Of a stretch of 57,753 nucleotides of DNA, positions 40,095 through 48,452 are shown in pieces. The stretch spans positions 1 through 57,753 of the forward strand of contig DGSN01000012.1 of NCBI GenBank assembly GCA_002393575.1, read 5' to 3'. Each line of letters begins with the position of its first letter. Position 1 is the stretch's first letter. The DNA comes from Prevotellaceae bacterium UBA4361 (GTDB lineage: Bacteria > Bacteroidota > Bacteroidia > Bacteroidales > Bacteroidaceae). The translations under genes were made by a program, and so were the position numbers. Under the pieces are notes generated by a model, which did not search any database, was not told the DNA's origin, and saw only the letters and a list, made by a program, of their open reading frames with translations.

Positions 40095-40529
40095 TTAGTC
40101 ATGCATCTCGTGACTTGCTGCCAAGAGGTCGTAGCGGATGTTGTCTTCGAGGACTGAGATGCCGATTTTTCGGGGCTTTTCGTTGGTGGGCTGAGATGAT
40201 GTCGAGGTGGAATGAAGATGCAGAGCATCGTGGGAGGTGGTTTGATAGACTGTGTCGTACACCACCTCGCGAAGGTAAACGGTGTCCGTGGTGGTTTGGG
40301 CAGTCAACTCGTGTGGCGTATCTGCATGGGGTGTAGGGCGCAGGCAGTAGCCAAGGATGAAACTGATGATGCAGGCGGCTGGGAGGGCGACGTACCAGGC
40401 GATGCGACGACGTGACGATTTCCAAGGACGTACATGCAGTTGGCTGTTGTCCTCTTCGCGTATGCTGCGTGCTATGGCGATGATGTCGTCATTGCTCATG
40501 TTCTTGGGTTGTTGTGATGATGTGGTCAT
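40095..40529 (-). CDS. Single-pass membrane protein coupled to the ECF sigma gene (putative anti-sigma)
   Basis: 144 residues with one membrane segment (about 43-62, IAWYVALPAACIISFILGY) between a short cytoplasmic N-terminus (SNDDIIAIARSIREED) and a Thr/His-rich outer part. The start codon overlaps the sigma gene stop by 4 bp (ATGA type). Small membrane proteins in this position usually bind and restrain the sigma factor, but the N-terminus is too short for a standard ZAS domain, so the anti-sigma role is inferred from position and topology only. It lies last in a three-gene operon. Confidence 0.65.
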   Translation of the reverse strand: MTTSSQQPKNMSNDDIIAIARSIREEDNSQLHVRPWKSSRRRIAWYVALPAACIISFILGYCLRPTPHADTPHELTAQTTTDTVYLREVVYDTVYQTTSHDALHLHSTSTSSQPTNEKPRKIGISVLEDNIRYDLLAASHEMHD

Positions 40530-41092
40530 AGGTTGGCAAGTTTTTGGCGGATGATGTTCAGTGTCTTATAGATTCTCGATTTCACGGTTCCTTCTGGCAG
40601 ATGCTCAATCTGGGCAATTTGGGAGAAGGTGAGTTCTTCTTCGTAGTGGAGGGAGAAGAGCAGATGGAGCGGTGGCGGTAGGGACTGAAGCGCTTTCCGC
40701 ACGGCATCCCGTTGTTGCTCTTGTGTCAGCCTCACTTCCACTTCTTCCTCTGTCTGTGGTTTGGCATCGAGGGTGGCGAGGAAGCGGGTGATGTGGTCAT
40801 TGTGTCGATAGGTGTTCTTGCACAGGTTGTAGGCGATGCTGAAGAACCATGTGGCTACGTTGCTGCCCTCTGCATAGCTGTTTTTGGCTTCATACGCGCG
40901 GAGGAACACATCGTGAGTGAGGTCTGCTGCCGCTTCGTCGTCGCCTCCCAACTGCCGAAAGAAGAAGCCTTGCAAGCGTCGTGCATAGCGTCGGTACAGT
41001 TCTTCGAATGCAGCATCATTGCCATGACTCGCACGCCGCATCAGTTCTTCGTCGGTCATTTGCCGATAGGATTTGAACAGACGGATGCTCAT
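40526..41092 (-). CDS. ECF-type RNA polymerase sigma factor
   Basis: 188 residues. Sigma region 2 at about 18-85 (GNDAAFEELYRRYARRLQGFFFRQ, ADLTHDVFLRAYEAKNSYAEGSNVATWFFSIAYNLCKN) and region 4 at about 125-182 (ALQSLPPPLHLLFSLHYEEELTFSQIAQIEHLPEGTVKSRIYKTLNIIRQKL). It should direct RNA polymerase to a small regulon of envelope or surface genes. It overlaps its neighbours by 4 bp on both sides, so all three products should be made in step. The immediate divergent partner is susC 1 kb away; whether it regulates susC is not shown. Confidence 0.92.
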   Translation of the reverse strand: MSIRLFKSYRQMTDEELMRRASHGNDAAFEELYRRYARRLQGFFFRQLGGDDEAAADLTHDVFLRAYEAKNSYAEGSNVATWFFSIAYNLCKNTYRHNDHITRFLATLDAKPQTEEEVEVRLTQEQQRDAVRKALQSLPPPLHLLFSLHYEEELTFSQIAQIEHLPEGTVKSRIYKTLNIIRQKLANL

Positions 41093-42342
41093 GGGGCTGT
41101 GGATTTTGTCGCCTCAAAGTATGGGCGAATTTCTGATTCCAAACTGCTGAGACTCTCTCTGTTATAGACTTTTCGCCAGCGGTCGATGGTCCTGAGCAAC
41201 AGACCGCTCAGCCAATGGCAGCGCTGGGGATTGTACTTCTGATAATGGGGCAGGATGCCTTGCAGGAGAACAATGGTTCGGTATGCACAATCGGTGGCAT
41301 CGGACCAGTAATGCTCGTTATCCCTCAGAGGAGAGAAGGGAAGGTAGAGATAGTCGAGTTGATAGCGTTCTTCCACATTGCGACAGGTGGCAGCAATGTT
41401 GTCGTAGGGCTCGGATGAATAGCGCAGGAGCAATCCCTCGTTGTAGAGATTTTTCAGCATTTCCTTTGGCACTTTCGACGCATAACGCTTACTGTTTATC
41501 CAACTATCGAAAGACGAGATGTAAACAGGGCGCTGACTATGTTCGGCTATCCAATCTACCATCATTAGTGCCCGAGTAGCAAAATAGATACTGGGATTGT
41601 CCGTGTCCATTTGAACGGTCTCAGCCCAGTTCTCATCGGGGAATGGAACACCACATAATTTCCAGATGTGGGCCCAATCGTCATTTTCGTTGACGAGTAT
41701 CTTGTCGCGATGCATTCCGAAAACCAGTTGAATCATCTTCTTAGGAACAATTTCTTGCTCAGTTTGAGCATAGTAGATTCCTCCTTCTTCCATGCCCTGC
41801 ATTTCGTTGTAATGATAATAGAGGATATCGGGCGACATCAATCCGCTCTCGAAGTATCGAGTCAGCATGTCCTTCAGCCGCTTTTGGTCTTTGTCGCACA
41901 GATAACAGCACCATATATCGTAATCCTCTTTCAAGGGGTGTTCGGGCATGCGCTTCATGGCTTCCTCGGCATACTTCTTGATTTTGCTGTATTCAATCGC
42001 TGTTTCCATTGCCAGCAGATAGTACGTGTAGGTGTTTGGGATTGCCTTCTCGACTTGCTTCATGAATTCCTTCCGCTCGTAATCAAAATCTTTTGGCTTG
42101 TGCCAAATCATGTGTCTGGTTTTCGCACCATACAGATTCCTCCATCCCATCTCGTCCTTGGGATGCTTCTCCACGTATGCCTCCCACTTCTGGAGTCTCT
42201 TCAAGCTGGAAATGGAATCACTCATATTCCACAGTTCTATTTTTGCACCTTCCGTTTCCTGTTGCTGGCTTTTCGACTGAGGTTGGCACGAACACAGCAG
42301 TCCTGCCACAATCCCTGCGATAACTAATACTTTTTTCATCAT
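41089..42342 (-). CDS. Large lipoprotein of unknown function, first gene of the sigma operon
   Basis: 417 residues. Lipobox LLCSC with the acylated Cys at about 19 (MMKKVLVIAGIVAGLLCSC-QPQ). The mature part is helical and TPR-like (ISSLKRLQKWEAYVEKHPKDEMGWRNLYGAKTRH, ALMMVDWIAEHSQRPVYISS, WLSGLLLRTIDRWRKVYNR). I do not recognise a named family. Four-base overlap with the sigma gene. Inference: an envelope component whose state may be sensed by, or whose supply is tied to, the sigma factor. It could also be only a co-transcribed envelope protein. Confidence 0.7.
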   Translation of the reverse strand: MMKKVLVIAGIVAGLLCSCQPQSKSQQQETEGAKIELWNMSDSISSLKRLQKWEAYVEKHPKDEMGWRNLYGAKTRHMIWHKPKDFDYERKEFMKQVEKAIPNTYTYYLLAMETAIEYSKIKKYAEEAMKRMPEHPLKEDYDIWCCYLCDKDQKRLKDMLTRYFESGLMSPDILYYHYNEMQGMEEGGIYYAQTEQEIVPKKMIQLVFGMHRDKILVNENDDWAHIWKLCGVPFPDENWAETVQMDTDNPSIYFATRALMMVDWIAEHSQRPVYISSFDSWINSKRYASKVPKEMLKNLYNEGLLLRYSSEPYDNIAATCRNVEERYQLDYLYLPFSPLRDNEHYWSDATDCAYRTIVLLQGILPHYQKYNPQRCHWLSGLLLRTIDRWRKVYNRESLSSLESEIRPYFEATKSTAP

Positions 42343-42534
42343 GTTCTTTGTTTGTTTTGTTGAGTATCCCCCACCCTATCGGATGGGAACTTTCTGACAC
42401 TGCATACACTTCAGAAATGAAATAGTTTTCCGAATGACGCAATTTTTGAAAGGAAAAGGCGCGACATCCTTTGGAAAAACGAGCAGAAAGGCTTCGGATG
42501 TACTGGCACTTTCCTTTGATTATACTGAATTTTC

Positions 42535-42665
42535 CTTTTGGTTGTACTGAAAAGCCGAGCCCTCATTGTTTTTCAAGCGAGGGCTCGTTGTCGTCACGCC
42601 GAGGGCTCGCTTGAACGATAACGAGCCCTCGGACGTATAGTTAAACCTAATGAACATCTCAGACT
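42535..42665. repeat. 22-bp-phased interrupted-palindrome element, copy 5
   Basis: Units start at 42556 (CGAGCCCTCA), 42578 (CGAGGGCTCG), 42600 (CGAGGGCTCG) and 42622 (CGAGCCCTCG), exactly 22 bp apart. The centre alternates CC, GG, GG, CC. Left flank TGTACTGAAAAGCCGAG resembles copy 2. Confidence 0.88.
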
Positions 42666-42675
42666 ATTCGTATAA

Positions 42676-42722
42676 GTTTTTGAGTTGATAAGTTTTTGAG
42701 TTTTTGAGTTGATGAGTTGATG
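42676..42722. repeat. 8-bp tandem repeat TTTTTGAG/TTGATGAG
   Basis: About six units (TTTTTGAG, TTGATAAG, TTTTTGAG, TTTTTGAG, TTGATGAG, TTGATGG). A related TTTTTGAG recurs just after palindrome element B at 43025. Confidence 0.7.
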
Positions 42723-42808
42723 GCGTCTGCTAAAGAAAAATAAGGCATTATGCGGTTTCAGTCAAGAAGAAAAGATGACGCATTTTTCATTCATGCAGGG
42801 TTTGGCAA

Positions 42809-43020
42809 GTCCTGAAAGGACGATAGACCACAGGCAGGCGGTGAAGCGTAGCGGAACCCCTGCTGTGTGTTGCCAAGTAACTGAGTGCCAAAGGTACGAC
42901 AGATTATCTGACAGACATATCTGTCACCCACTTCGGGGTTCCGTTATCGACTGTGTGCTTAGCAGGGGTTCCGTGCTTTGCACTCCACCGCCTGCCTGTG
43001 TTCTTTCATGCCTTCGGCAT
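42809..43020. repeat. Long palindrome element B (about 210 bp)
   Basis: Outer arms 42809-42864 and 42961-43015 are near-complementary (CACAGGCAGGCGGTGAAGCG...GGAACCCCTGCT / AGCAGGGGTTCCGTGCTTTGC...CCGCCTGCCTGTG). An inner hairpin ACAGA-TATCTG... lies at 42898-42925. Same arms as element A; the middle has diverged. Confidence 0.8.
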
Positions 43021-43044
43021 TTAAGTTTTTGAGTTTTCGCTCCA

Positions 43045-43150
43045 CACAATTTTTCACTTTTCACTTTTCACTTTTCCTCGCTTCACGCTCCACGCTTCAC
43101 GCTTCACTCTTCCTCGCTTCACTCTCCACGCTTCACTCTTCACGTTTCAT
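43045..43150. repeat. Heptamer array I (TTTTCAC, then CTTCACG/CTCCACG units)
   Basis: TTTTCAC units (43052-43074) run into GCTTCAC/GCTCCAC/ACTCTTC units up to the stop codon of the HhH protein gene. The second type is the same sequence that is translated inside the M16 gene (array J). Confidence 0.8.
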
Positions 43151-43155
43151 CATCC

Positions 43156-45276
43156 TCAGAACTTCCATTGCAGTTGCAGTTGTAAGTCCTCGCGATGGTT
43201 GTGGAGGATTTGGTCGAGATCGGTGCCGATGGTGGAGCGATTGAAGTAGCGGGTGCTGCCTATTTTGGTGATGAGTTGGAGGTGGCGGAGGATGGGAAGC
43301 TGGAGAAGGAGGGCTGTGCGGATGCCTTCGTAGAAGAAACTGCGCATACCGAAGGTGTAGAGCAGACTGGGTTCGTAGGCATAGATGCGTGTGTCGTAAT
43401 CGTCTGTATTGAAATAACTTAGACTGATGGCGAGTCGTCCTCCTTTGATGGGTTCGTATTTGGATTTTGGATGAATCCAATGGGTAGGAAACTTCCAGTT
43501 AAGGCTCTCCCCCACTCCATAGCCAAAACGGTTGCCTTGGGCGTTGTTGCTGACCATAGATGCGAGCAAGAGGGTTTTCAGTTGGATGCTTTTGGTGACG
43601 TTGATTTGGTGTTGGATTCGAAGGCTTTGTGTGGTGTTGTAGCCCAACTGCTTGTGAGTGTCGTTCGAGTTTTCGCTTGTCCACGTCAGGTCTTTCTGCT
43701 TGGACTTCATTCGGTAGCGAACGGAGAGTGAGTGCGAGTTGGTGAATTGGTGCTGAAGCTGGACTGTGAGGTCGAAGCCGTTGGAACCTTGACTCACACC
43801 GAATTTCAACCACGGAAAGTGCATGTAGTCGAAGTATGCTTGCAGGAGAGTACGGCGAGTGAGATAGCGCTTCCATCCTAAGAAGAAGGCTATTTCGTTT
43901 TGTGGATGTGCGTTTTCGCTAAAAGTCTTTCCGTTGATACTCACGTACTTAGCTCCGTAGTAACGCTGAATGAAGGTGAAGGTGTTGCCTCGCCATTCGC
44001 TTTGGATGGCATTCAGGGTGGCGACTCCCCCACTCGACCCGACGGCTGTTTCTCCGCTCAGACGGAAAAGACGGGAAACGTAGGCGTAAGCGAGGCTGTA
44101 GTTGGTGAAATTGGAGCCAGTGGCGTTGTAGAGTCGATAGCGCGATGCAGCCGTGTCGTGCTTGGGTGCGAGTGGAACGGAGAAGTGGGTGTGAGAGACA
44201 TTGGCAGAGAGTTTCAGCTGTTTCCATTGCCAATGCAGATTGCCGCCGAAATCCAGTTTGCGCACGTTTCCTTTCTTGCTCTTTTCGAGCAACGTGCGAT
44301 GAAGTCCATCGGTCTTCAAACTGCTGATACTCGATGAATCGCTGTTGAACGTGCCGTCGGCATTGCGACGAGAAAAGAATGCGGTCAGATGGAGGTTCTT
44401 CGTGATTTTCATGGTGGTGGCAATGCCGCTGAGGTAACCACTCTCCATCATGGACGAATGGCCTCGGATGCCTCTATCCATTCGGGCTAAACTGCTCAGC
44501 GTCATTAGTTTACCAAAACTTGATGAGCTATTCATCACCAGTCCCAAACCAAAGGAGAGTCGGTAGTTGCCAATGACGAGGCGGTCGATGATGCCTATGT
44601 TCTTTGCCAATGCGAAAGCTGAAAAGTAGTCGATGCCCGATTCGCCAGCATCCTTTTCCATCTGAATGCCAGCCTCCAGTTTGTTGAGGGTGCTGAAGCT
44701 GTAGCGAAGCGAGTAGTAGGGCTGAGAGCCTCGGTAGATTTTGTTGGGGCTTTTTGCCAAGCTTTCCTCGCTGTAGTTGGCAAACCCCATCTTGGTGTAG
44801 AGAGGGATGTCGGTGCGCAGGGTGAGGTCGTTCTTTGAGGAGCGTATGGCATCGGAAAGAGTGGGAGAGTGGTGGGGCAATTCGCCAGCATAGCAGAAGA
44901 GCTGCATGAGTCGGCGCGTCCAGTAGTCGAAGGAGCGGATTGCCATCAGTTCGCCTGTGGAAAGGAGTGGTTTGTGTTTTTCGATGTAGGTGAGCAAGTC
45001 GATGATTTGGATGTCGTTGAGAAAGGGTAGTTCCTTCAGTTTTTCTTCGTCCAAATCGTTTAGATTCAGTGGATTGCAATGAATCGCGTAGAGATCTTCC
45101 ACCAGTTCCTCGTTGAGTGTTTCAGCTTCTCCTGCTTCGCTCATCATCTCTGTCAAACTCTCTATGAAGTCTGACCAATCGGGCGTATTCTTTTCTTGAG
45201 AATAGAGTGGGGGAGCCATCAACCAAAACACCCAAATGAAAAGCATGAGGAATTGATGAAAGAAACGTGTTTTCAT
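43156..45276 (-). CDS. Outer-membrane protein with N-terminal helix-hairpin-helix (ComEA-like) domain
   Basis: 706 residues with a signal peptide (MKTRFFHQFLMLFIWVFWLMAPPLYS). Residues about 70-118 hold ComEA-like HhH repeats (NPLNLNDLDEEKLKELPFLND, IQIIDLLTYIEKHKPLLSTGELM). The rest is beta-rich with alternating strands (LVIGNYRLSFGLGLVMNSSSSFGK, HTHFSVPLAPK) and ends LQLQLQWKF, a barrel-type terminal strand. Such HhH-barrel proteins are widespread in Bacteroidetes and are annotated only by the HhH domain; a DNA-uptake or DNA-binding role at the outer membrane is possible but unproven. It follows polA on the same strand, 135 bp after its stop. Confidence 0.78.
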   Translation of the reverse strand: MKTRFFHQFLMLFIWVFWLMAPPLYSQEKNTPDWSDFIESLTEMMSEAGEAETLNEELVEDLYAIHCNPLNLNDLDEEKLKELPFLNDIQIIDLLTYIEKHKPLLSTGELMAIRSFDYWTRRLMQLFCYAGELPHHSPTLSDAIRSSKNDLTLRTDIPLYTKMGFANYSEESLAKSPNKIYRGSQPYYSLRYSFSTLNKLEAGIQMEKDAGESGIDYFSAFALAKNIGIIDRLVIGNYRLSFGLGLVMNSSSSFGKLMTLSSLARMDRGIRGHSSMMESGYLSGIATTMKITKNLHLTAFFSRRNADGTFNSDSSSISSLKTDGLHRTLLEKSKKGNVRKLDFGGNLHWQWKQLKLSANVSHTHFSVPLAPKHDTAASRYRLYNATGSNFTNYSLAYAYVSRLFRLSGETAVGSSGGVATLNAIQSEWRGNTFTFIQRYYGAKYVSINGKTFSENAHPQNEIAFFLGWKRYLTRRTLLQAYFDYMHFPWLKFGVSQGSNGFDLTVQLQHQFTNSHSLSVRYRMKSKQKDLTWTSENSNDTHKQLGYNTTQSLRIQHQINVTKSIQLKTLLLASMVSNNAQGNRFGYGVGESLNWKFPTHWIHPKSKYEPIKGGRLAISLSYFNTDDYDTRIYAYEPSLLYTFGMRSFFYEGIRTALLLQLPILRHLQLITKIGSTRYFNRSTIGTDLDQILHNHREDLQLQLQWKF

Positions 45277-45341
45277 CGGAAATCGATGTGTTTTTAAGGC
45301 ATTGAATACGATTAACCAATTATTTGTTTAAGGTAATCACC

Positions 45342-45360
45342 CCCTCCCTCACAGGGAGGG
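45342..45360. terminator. Hairpin CCCTCCCT-CAC-AGGGAGGG between polA and the HhH gene
   Basis: Perfect 8-bp GC-rich stem with a 3-bp loop, followed by CTGGGGTGGGTCTGT. This phrase has the look of a small dispersed repeat, but only one copy is in this window. It could end polA transcripts (polA stops at 45412). Confidence 0.55.
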
Positions 45361-45411
45361 CTGGGGTGGGTCTGTAGGGTGATGAGTGGGTGTCGTATGT
45401 TTAGAAGCTTA

Positions 45412-48324
45412 TCAATGTGCTTCTAACCAGTTCTTTCCCCATCCGCAATCAGCGATGAGCGGAACGGACATGGTGAAGGCACGCTCCATTTCCTCGATGA
45501 CGAGACGCTGGAGTGTTTCTTTTTCTTCGGGTAAGACGCTGAAATTCAGTTCGTCGTGAACTTGCAGAATCATCTTCGAACGGAGTCCTTCGGCTTGCAT
45601 ACGGCGGTCGATGCGCACCATTGCAATCTTGATGATGTCGGCTGCGGTTCCCTGAATCGGTGCGTTGATGGCGTTGCGCTCAGCAAAACCGCGCACGGTT
45701 GCGTTGTGGGAATTGATGTCGGGGAGATAGCAACGCCGACTGAAAAGCGTTTCGGTGTAGCCTTTCTGACGTGCCATTTCGATGGATTTCTCCATGTATT
45801 CCTTCACCTTTGGGTAGGTGGCAAAGTATTCGTCGATGAGTTCTTTTGCTTCTGCTCGGCTCACCTGCATCCGTTCTGCGAGTCCGAAAGTGGTGATGCC
45901 GTAGATGATGCCGAAATTGGCGGTTTTTGCCTTTCGACGTTGATCGGAAGTGACCTCTTCGATAGGCAATTTATACACCTTGGCTGCCGTGGCGCGATGG
46001 ATGTCGTGACCTTCCACGAAGGCTTCAATCATGTTGGCATCGCCGCTCAGATGCGCCATGATTCGAAGTTCGATTTGCGAGTAATCGGCAGAGAAAAACT
46101 CGCAACCTGGCTCTGGAATGAATGCCTTGCGCACTTCCTTTCCGTTCTCGTCGCGAATAGGGATGTTCTGCAAATTGGGATTCGAAGAGGAGAGGCGACC
46201 TGTTGTCGTAACAGCTTGATTATAAGATGTGTGGATATGTCCTGTCCTTGGGTTAATCAGTTCGGGAAGGCTGTCGATGTAGGTGGAAAGAAGCTTCTTG
46301 TAGCCACGGTAATCAAGGATTTTCTCCACGATAGGATGTCGGCTTCTGAGGTTCTGGAGCACGTCTTCGGAAGTGACGTATTGCCCCGTTTTTGTCTTCT
46401 TTGCCTTCTCCACGATTTTGAGTTTTCCGAAGAGAATTTCACCCACTTGTCGAGGCGACGAAATGTTGAATTCCTCGCCAGCCATCTCGTGGATTTCCTT
46501 CTCTATCTCTTCCATCTTCTTGCTGAAATCCACCGACGTTTGCTTCAGCGATTCGGTGTCAATCATCACGCCGTTTTGTTCCATTCGTGCCAGAACGGGC
46601 ATCAATGGCATTTCGATGTTGTGGAAAAGGTCGAAGAGTCCTTCACGGCGGAGTTCTTCGTCCAACACCTTATATAATTGTAAGGTGATGTCGGCATCCT
46701 CGGCAGCGTATTCATAGACTTCCGATGGAGCGAGTTCGCGCATGGATTTCTGGTTCTTGCCTCGCGGACCAATCAGCTCGTCGATGTGGATGGTTTTGTA
46801 GTTGAGATAGATTTCGGACAAGTAGTCCATGTTGTGTCGGAGTTCGGGATGAAGCACATAGTGTGCAATCATTGTGTCGAACATTTCGCCTTTCACTTCT
46901 ATGCCGTAGTTGGCGAGCACCATGATGTCGTACTTCAGATTTTGTCCGATTTTCAAAATGGACTCGTCGGCATAGACTTTTTTGAATTTTTCCAAAATTC
47001 GAAGTGCTTCTTCCCGATTGGCAGGGATGGGCACGTAGTAAGCCTCGCTTTCCTTCACGGCAAAGCTCAATCCCACCAATTCGGCACTGATGGCATCGGT
47101 GGAAGTGGTCTCCGTGTCTAAACTGAGAATTTTCTCAGACAAGAATTTTTGGCAAATTTTTTCAATATCTTCCTCAGTTTCAATTAGTTTGTAATCGTGA
47201 GGAGTGGATTTTAAGGCTCTGAGAATTGAATTTTCGGGCAAATCCGCACCCTTGTTCGCAAAAATTACATTCTCAACGCTTGTTTTTTGACGTTCTTTAA
47301 CACTTTCTCCTCCTGAAACAGAGTGTTGCGGATTTTGAGGAGACGGTTCGCTTGGAGAGCCAAAGAGGTCTGCCATTCCCGAATTTTGCTTTTTCTCCTT
47401 TTGTGAAAATTTGGTAGGGGAGGGGATACCGAAGTCAGTTAGCACTTTTTCGGTGTGAGTTTCGATGACTCGTTGGGTGAGCGAACGAAATTCGAGGCGA
47501 TTGAAAATTTCCTTCACTTTCTCCAAATCGATTTTTTCTCTTTTCAAATCGTCGAGCGAAATCTCAACGGGAACGTCGGTCTTGATGGTGACGAGGAATT
47601 TGGAGAACTTGATTTGTTCCTTGTTCTCTTCCACCTTCTTTTTCATGGCTCCCTTCAGTTGGTCCGTGTTCTCCAAGAGATTGTCGATGGAACCAAACTC
47701 CTGAATGAGTTTCACGGCAGTCTTCTCGCCCACGCCAGGACAACCCGGAACGTTGTCGGAAGCATCGCCCATGAGTCCGAGAAGGTCGATGACCTGACTT
47801 GTGTTCTGGATGCCGTACTTCTCACAGATTTCTTTCTCTCCAAAGAGTTGAAAGTCCTTCGTTTTTGTGTCGGGTTTGAACATCCACACGTTTGGACGCA
47901 CGAGTTGTCCGTAATCTTTGTCGGGTGTCATCATGAAAACGCCGATTTCATCGGAAGATAATCGCCACGCAAGAGTGCCGATTACGTCGTCTGCTTCGAA
48001 CCCTGGCACTTCAATGATTGGGATGTTGTAGGCTTGCAGCAGTTCTTTGATGATAGGTACTGCAAAGCGGATGCCTTCGGGAGTTTCTTCACGTTGTGCC
48101 TTGTATTGAGGATAGATTTCGTGCCGAAATGTGCCTCCTTTCGGGTCGAAAGCCACTCCGATGTAGTCGGGATTCTCTTTTTTCAGCACTTCTTCGAGCG
48201 TGTTGACAAAGCCCATAACTGCGGATGTGTCTTCACCCTTACTGTTCTTGATTGGAGTGCGAATGAAGCCATAATATGCTCTGTAAATGAGCGCGTATGC
48301 GTCAAGAAGGAATAGTTTTTTCAT
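45412..48324 (-). CDS. polA: DNA polymerase I
   Basis: 970 residues from ATG 48324; the open frame runs 11 codons further, but the -7 box at 48345-48352 lies within it. 5'-3' exonuclease at about 1-290 (LFLLDAYALIYRAYYGF, GFEADDVIGTLA, TPDKDYGQLV, LMGDASDNVPG). A 3'-5' exonuclease domain at about 370-570 keeps SLDTETT, so proofreading is likely. Polymerase domain to the end: motif A SADYSQIELRIMAHLSGD, motif B RRKAKTANFGIIYGI, motif C LQVHDELNF. Roles: Okazaki fragment maturation and repair. The linker near residue 310-350 is unusually long and Ser/Pro/Gln-rich. Confidence 0.96.
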   Translation of the reverse strand: MKKLFLLDAYALIYRAYYGFIRTPIKNSKGEDTSAVMGFVNTLEEVLKKENPDYIGVAFDPKGGTFRHEIYPQYKAQREETPEGIRFAVPIIKELLQAYNIPIIEVPGFEADDVIGTLAWRLSSDEIGVFMMTPDKDYGQLVRPNVWMFKPDTKTKDFQLFGEKEICEKYGIQNTSQVIDLLGLMGDASDNVPGCPGVGEKTAVKLIQEFGSIDNLLENTDQLKGAMKKKVEENKEQIKFSKFLVTIKTDVPVEISLDDLKREKIDLEKVKEIFNRLEFRSLTQRVIETHTEKVLTDFGIPSPTKFSQKEKKQNSGMADLFGSPSEPSPQNPQHSVSGGESVKERQKTSVENVIFANKGADLPENSILRALKSTPHDYKLIETEEDIEKICQKFLSEKILSLDTETTSTDAISAELVGLSFAVKESEAYYVPIPANREEALRILEKFKKVYADESILKIGQNLKYDIMVLANYGIEVKGEMFDTMIAHYVLHPELRHNMDYLSEIYLNYKTIHIDELIGPRGKNQKSMRELAPSEVYEYAAEDADITLQLYKVLDEELRREGLFDLFHNIEMPLMPVLARMEQNGVMIDTESLKQTSVDFSKKMEEIEKEIHEMAGEEFNISSPRQVGEILFGKLKIVEKAKKTKTGQYVTSEDVLQNLRSRHPIVEKILDYRGYKKLLSTYIDSLPELINPRTGHIHTSYNQAVTTTGRLSSSNPNLQNIPIRDENGKEVRKAFIPEPGCEFFSADYSQIELRIMAHLSGDANMIEAFVEGHDIHRATAAKVYKLPIEEVTSDQRRKAKTANFGIIYGITTFGLAERMQVSRAEAKELIDEYFATYPKVKEYMEKSIEMARQKGYTETLFSRRCYLPDINSHNATVRGFAERNAINAPIQGTAADIIKIAMVRIDRRMQAEGLRSKMILQVHDELNFSVLPEEKETLQRLVIEEMERAFTMSVPLIADCGWGKNWLEAH

Positions 48325-48344
48325 TTTTTTGAAAAATTTGCCCT

Positions 48345-48352
48345 CAAAGTTA
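48345..48352 (-). promoter_or_regulatory. -7 box TAACTTTG for polA
   Basis: The complement of CAAAGTTA, 21 bp upstream of ATG 48324, giving a leader of about 15 nt. Confidence 0.55.
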
Positions 48353-48384
48353 AGCAAATAATTCCAAGTCCCAAGTTTATTTGC

Positions 48385-48392
48385 TAAATTTG
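48385..48392 (+). promoter_or_regulatory. -7 box TAAATTTG for the polyprenyl synthase gene
   Basis: Fits TAnnTTTG, 60 bp upstream of ATG 48453. It lies back to back with the polA promoter in a 128-bp divergent spacer. Confidence 0.55.
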
Positions 48393-48452
48393 TACCCGAT
48401 TTTGAAAATTATTCGTTTCATTGCGTACAATTTTCAGATAAACAACTCATAA

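Larger units (their letters stand above)
42343..43155. other. Long non-coding, repeat-dense region
   Basis: No gene. Contains flank sequences and 22-bp-phased copy 5 (42535-42665), an 8-bp tandem repeat (42676-42722), long palindrome element B (42809-43020) and heptamer array I (43045-43150). Confidence 0.7.

Noticed and set aside
40095..42342. ECF sigma operon as the dedicated regulator of the adjacent susC-susD locus
   Set aside because: It faces the same way, is separated by over 0.5 kb with a hairpin, and susC has an ordinary TAnnTTTG promoter. Nothing in the sequence ties the two.
42556..42631. CRISPR-like look of repeat-spacer units
   Set aside because: The repeat is only 10 bp, spacers are 12 bp, spacer phrases recur between loci (CAAG, TTGA), and no cas gene is present.
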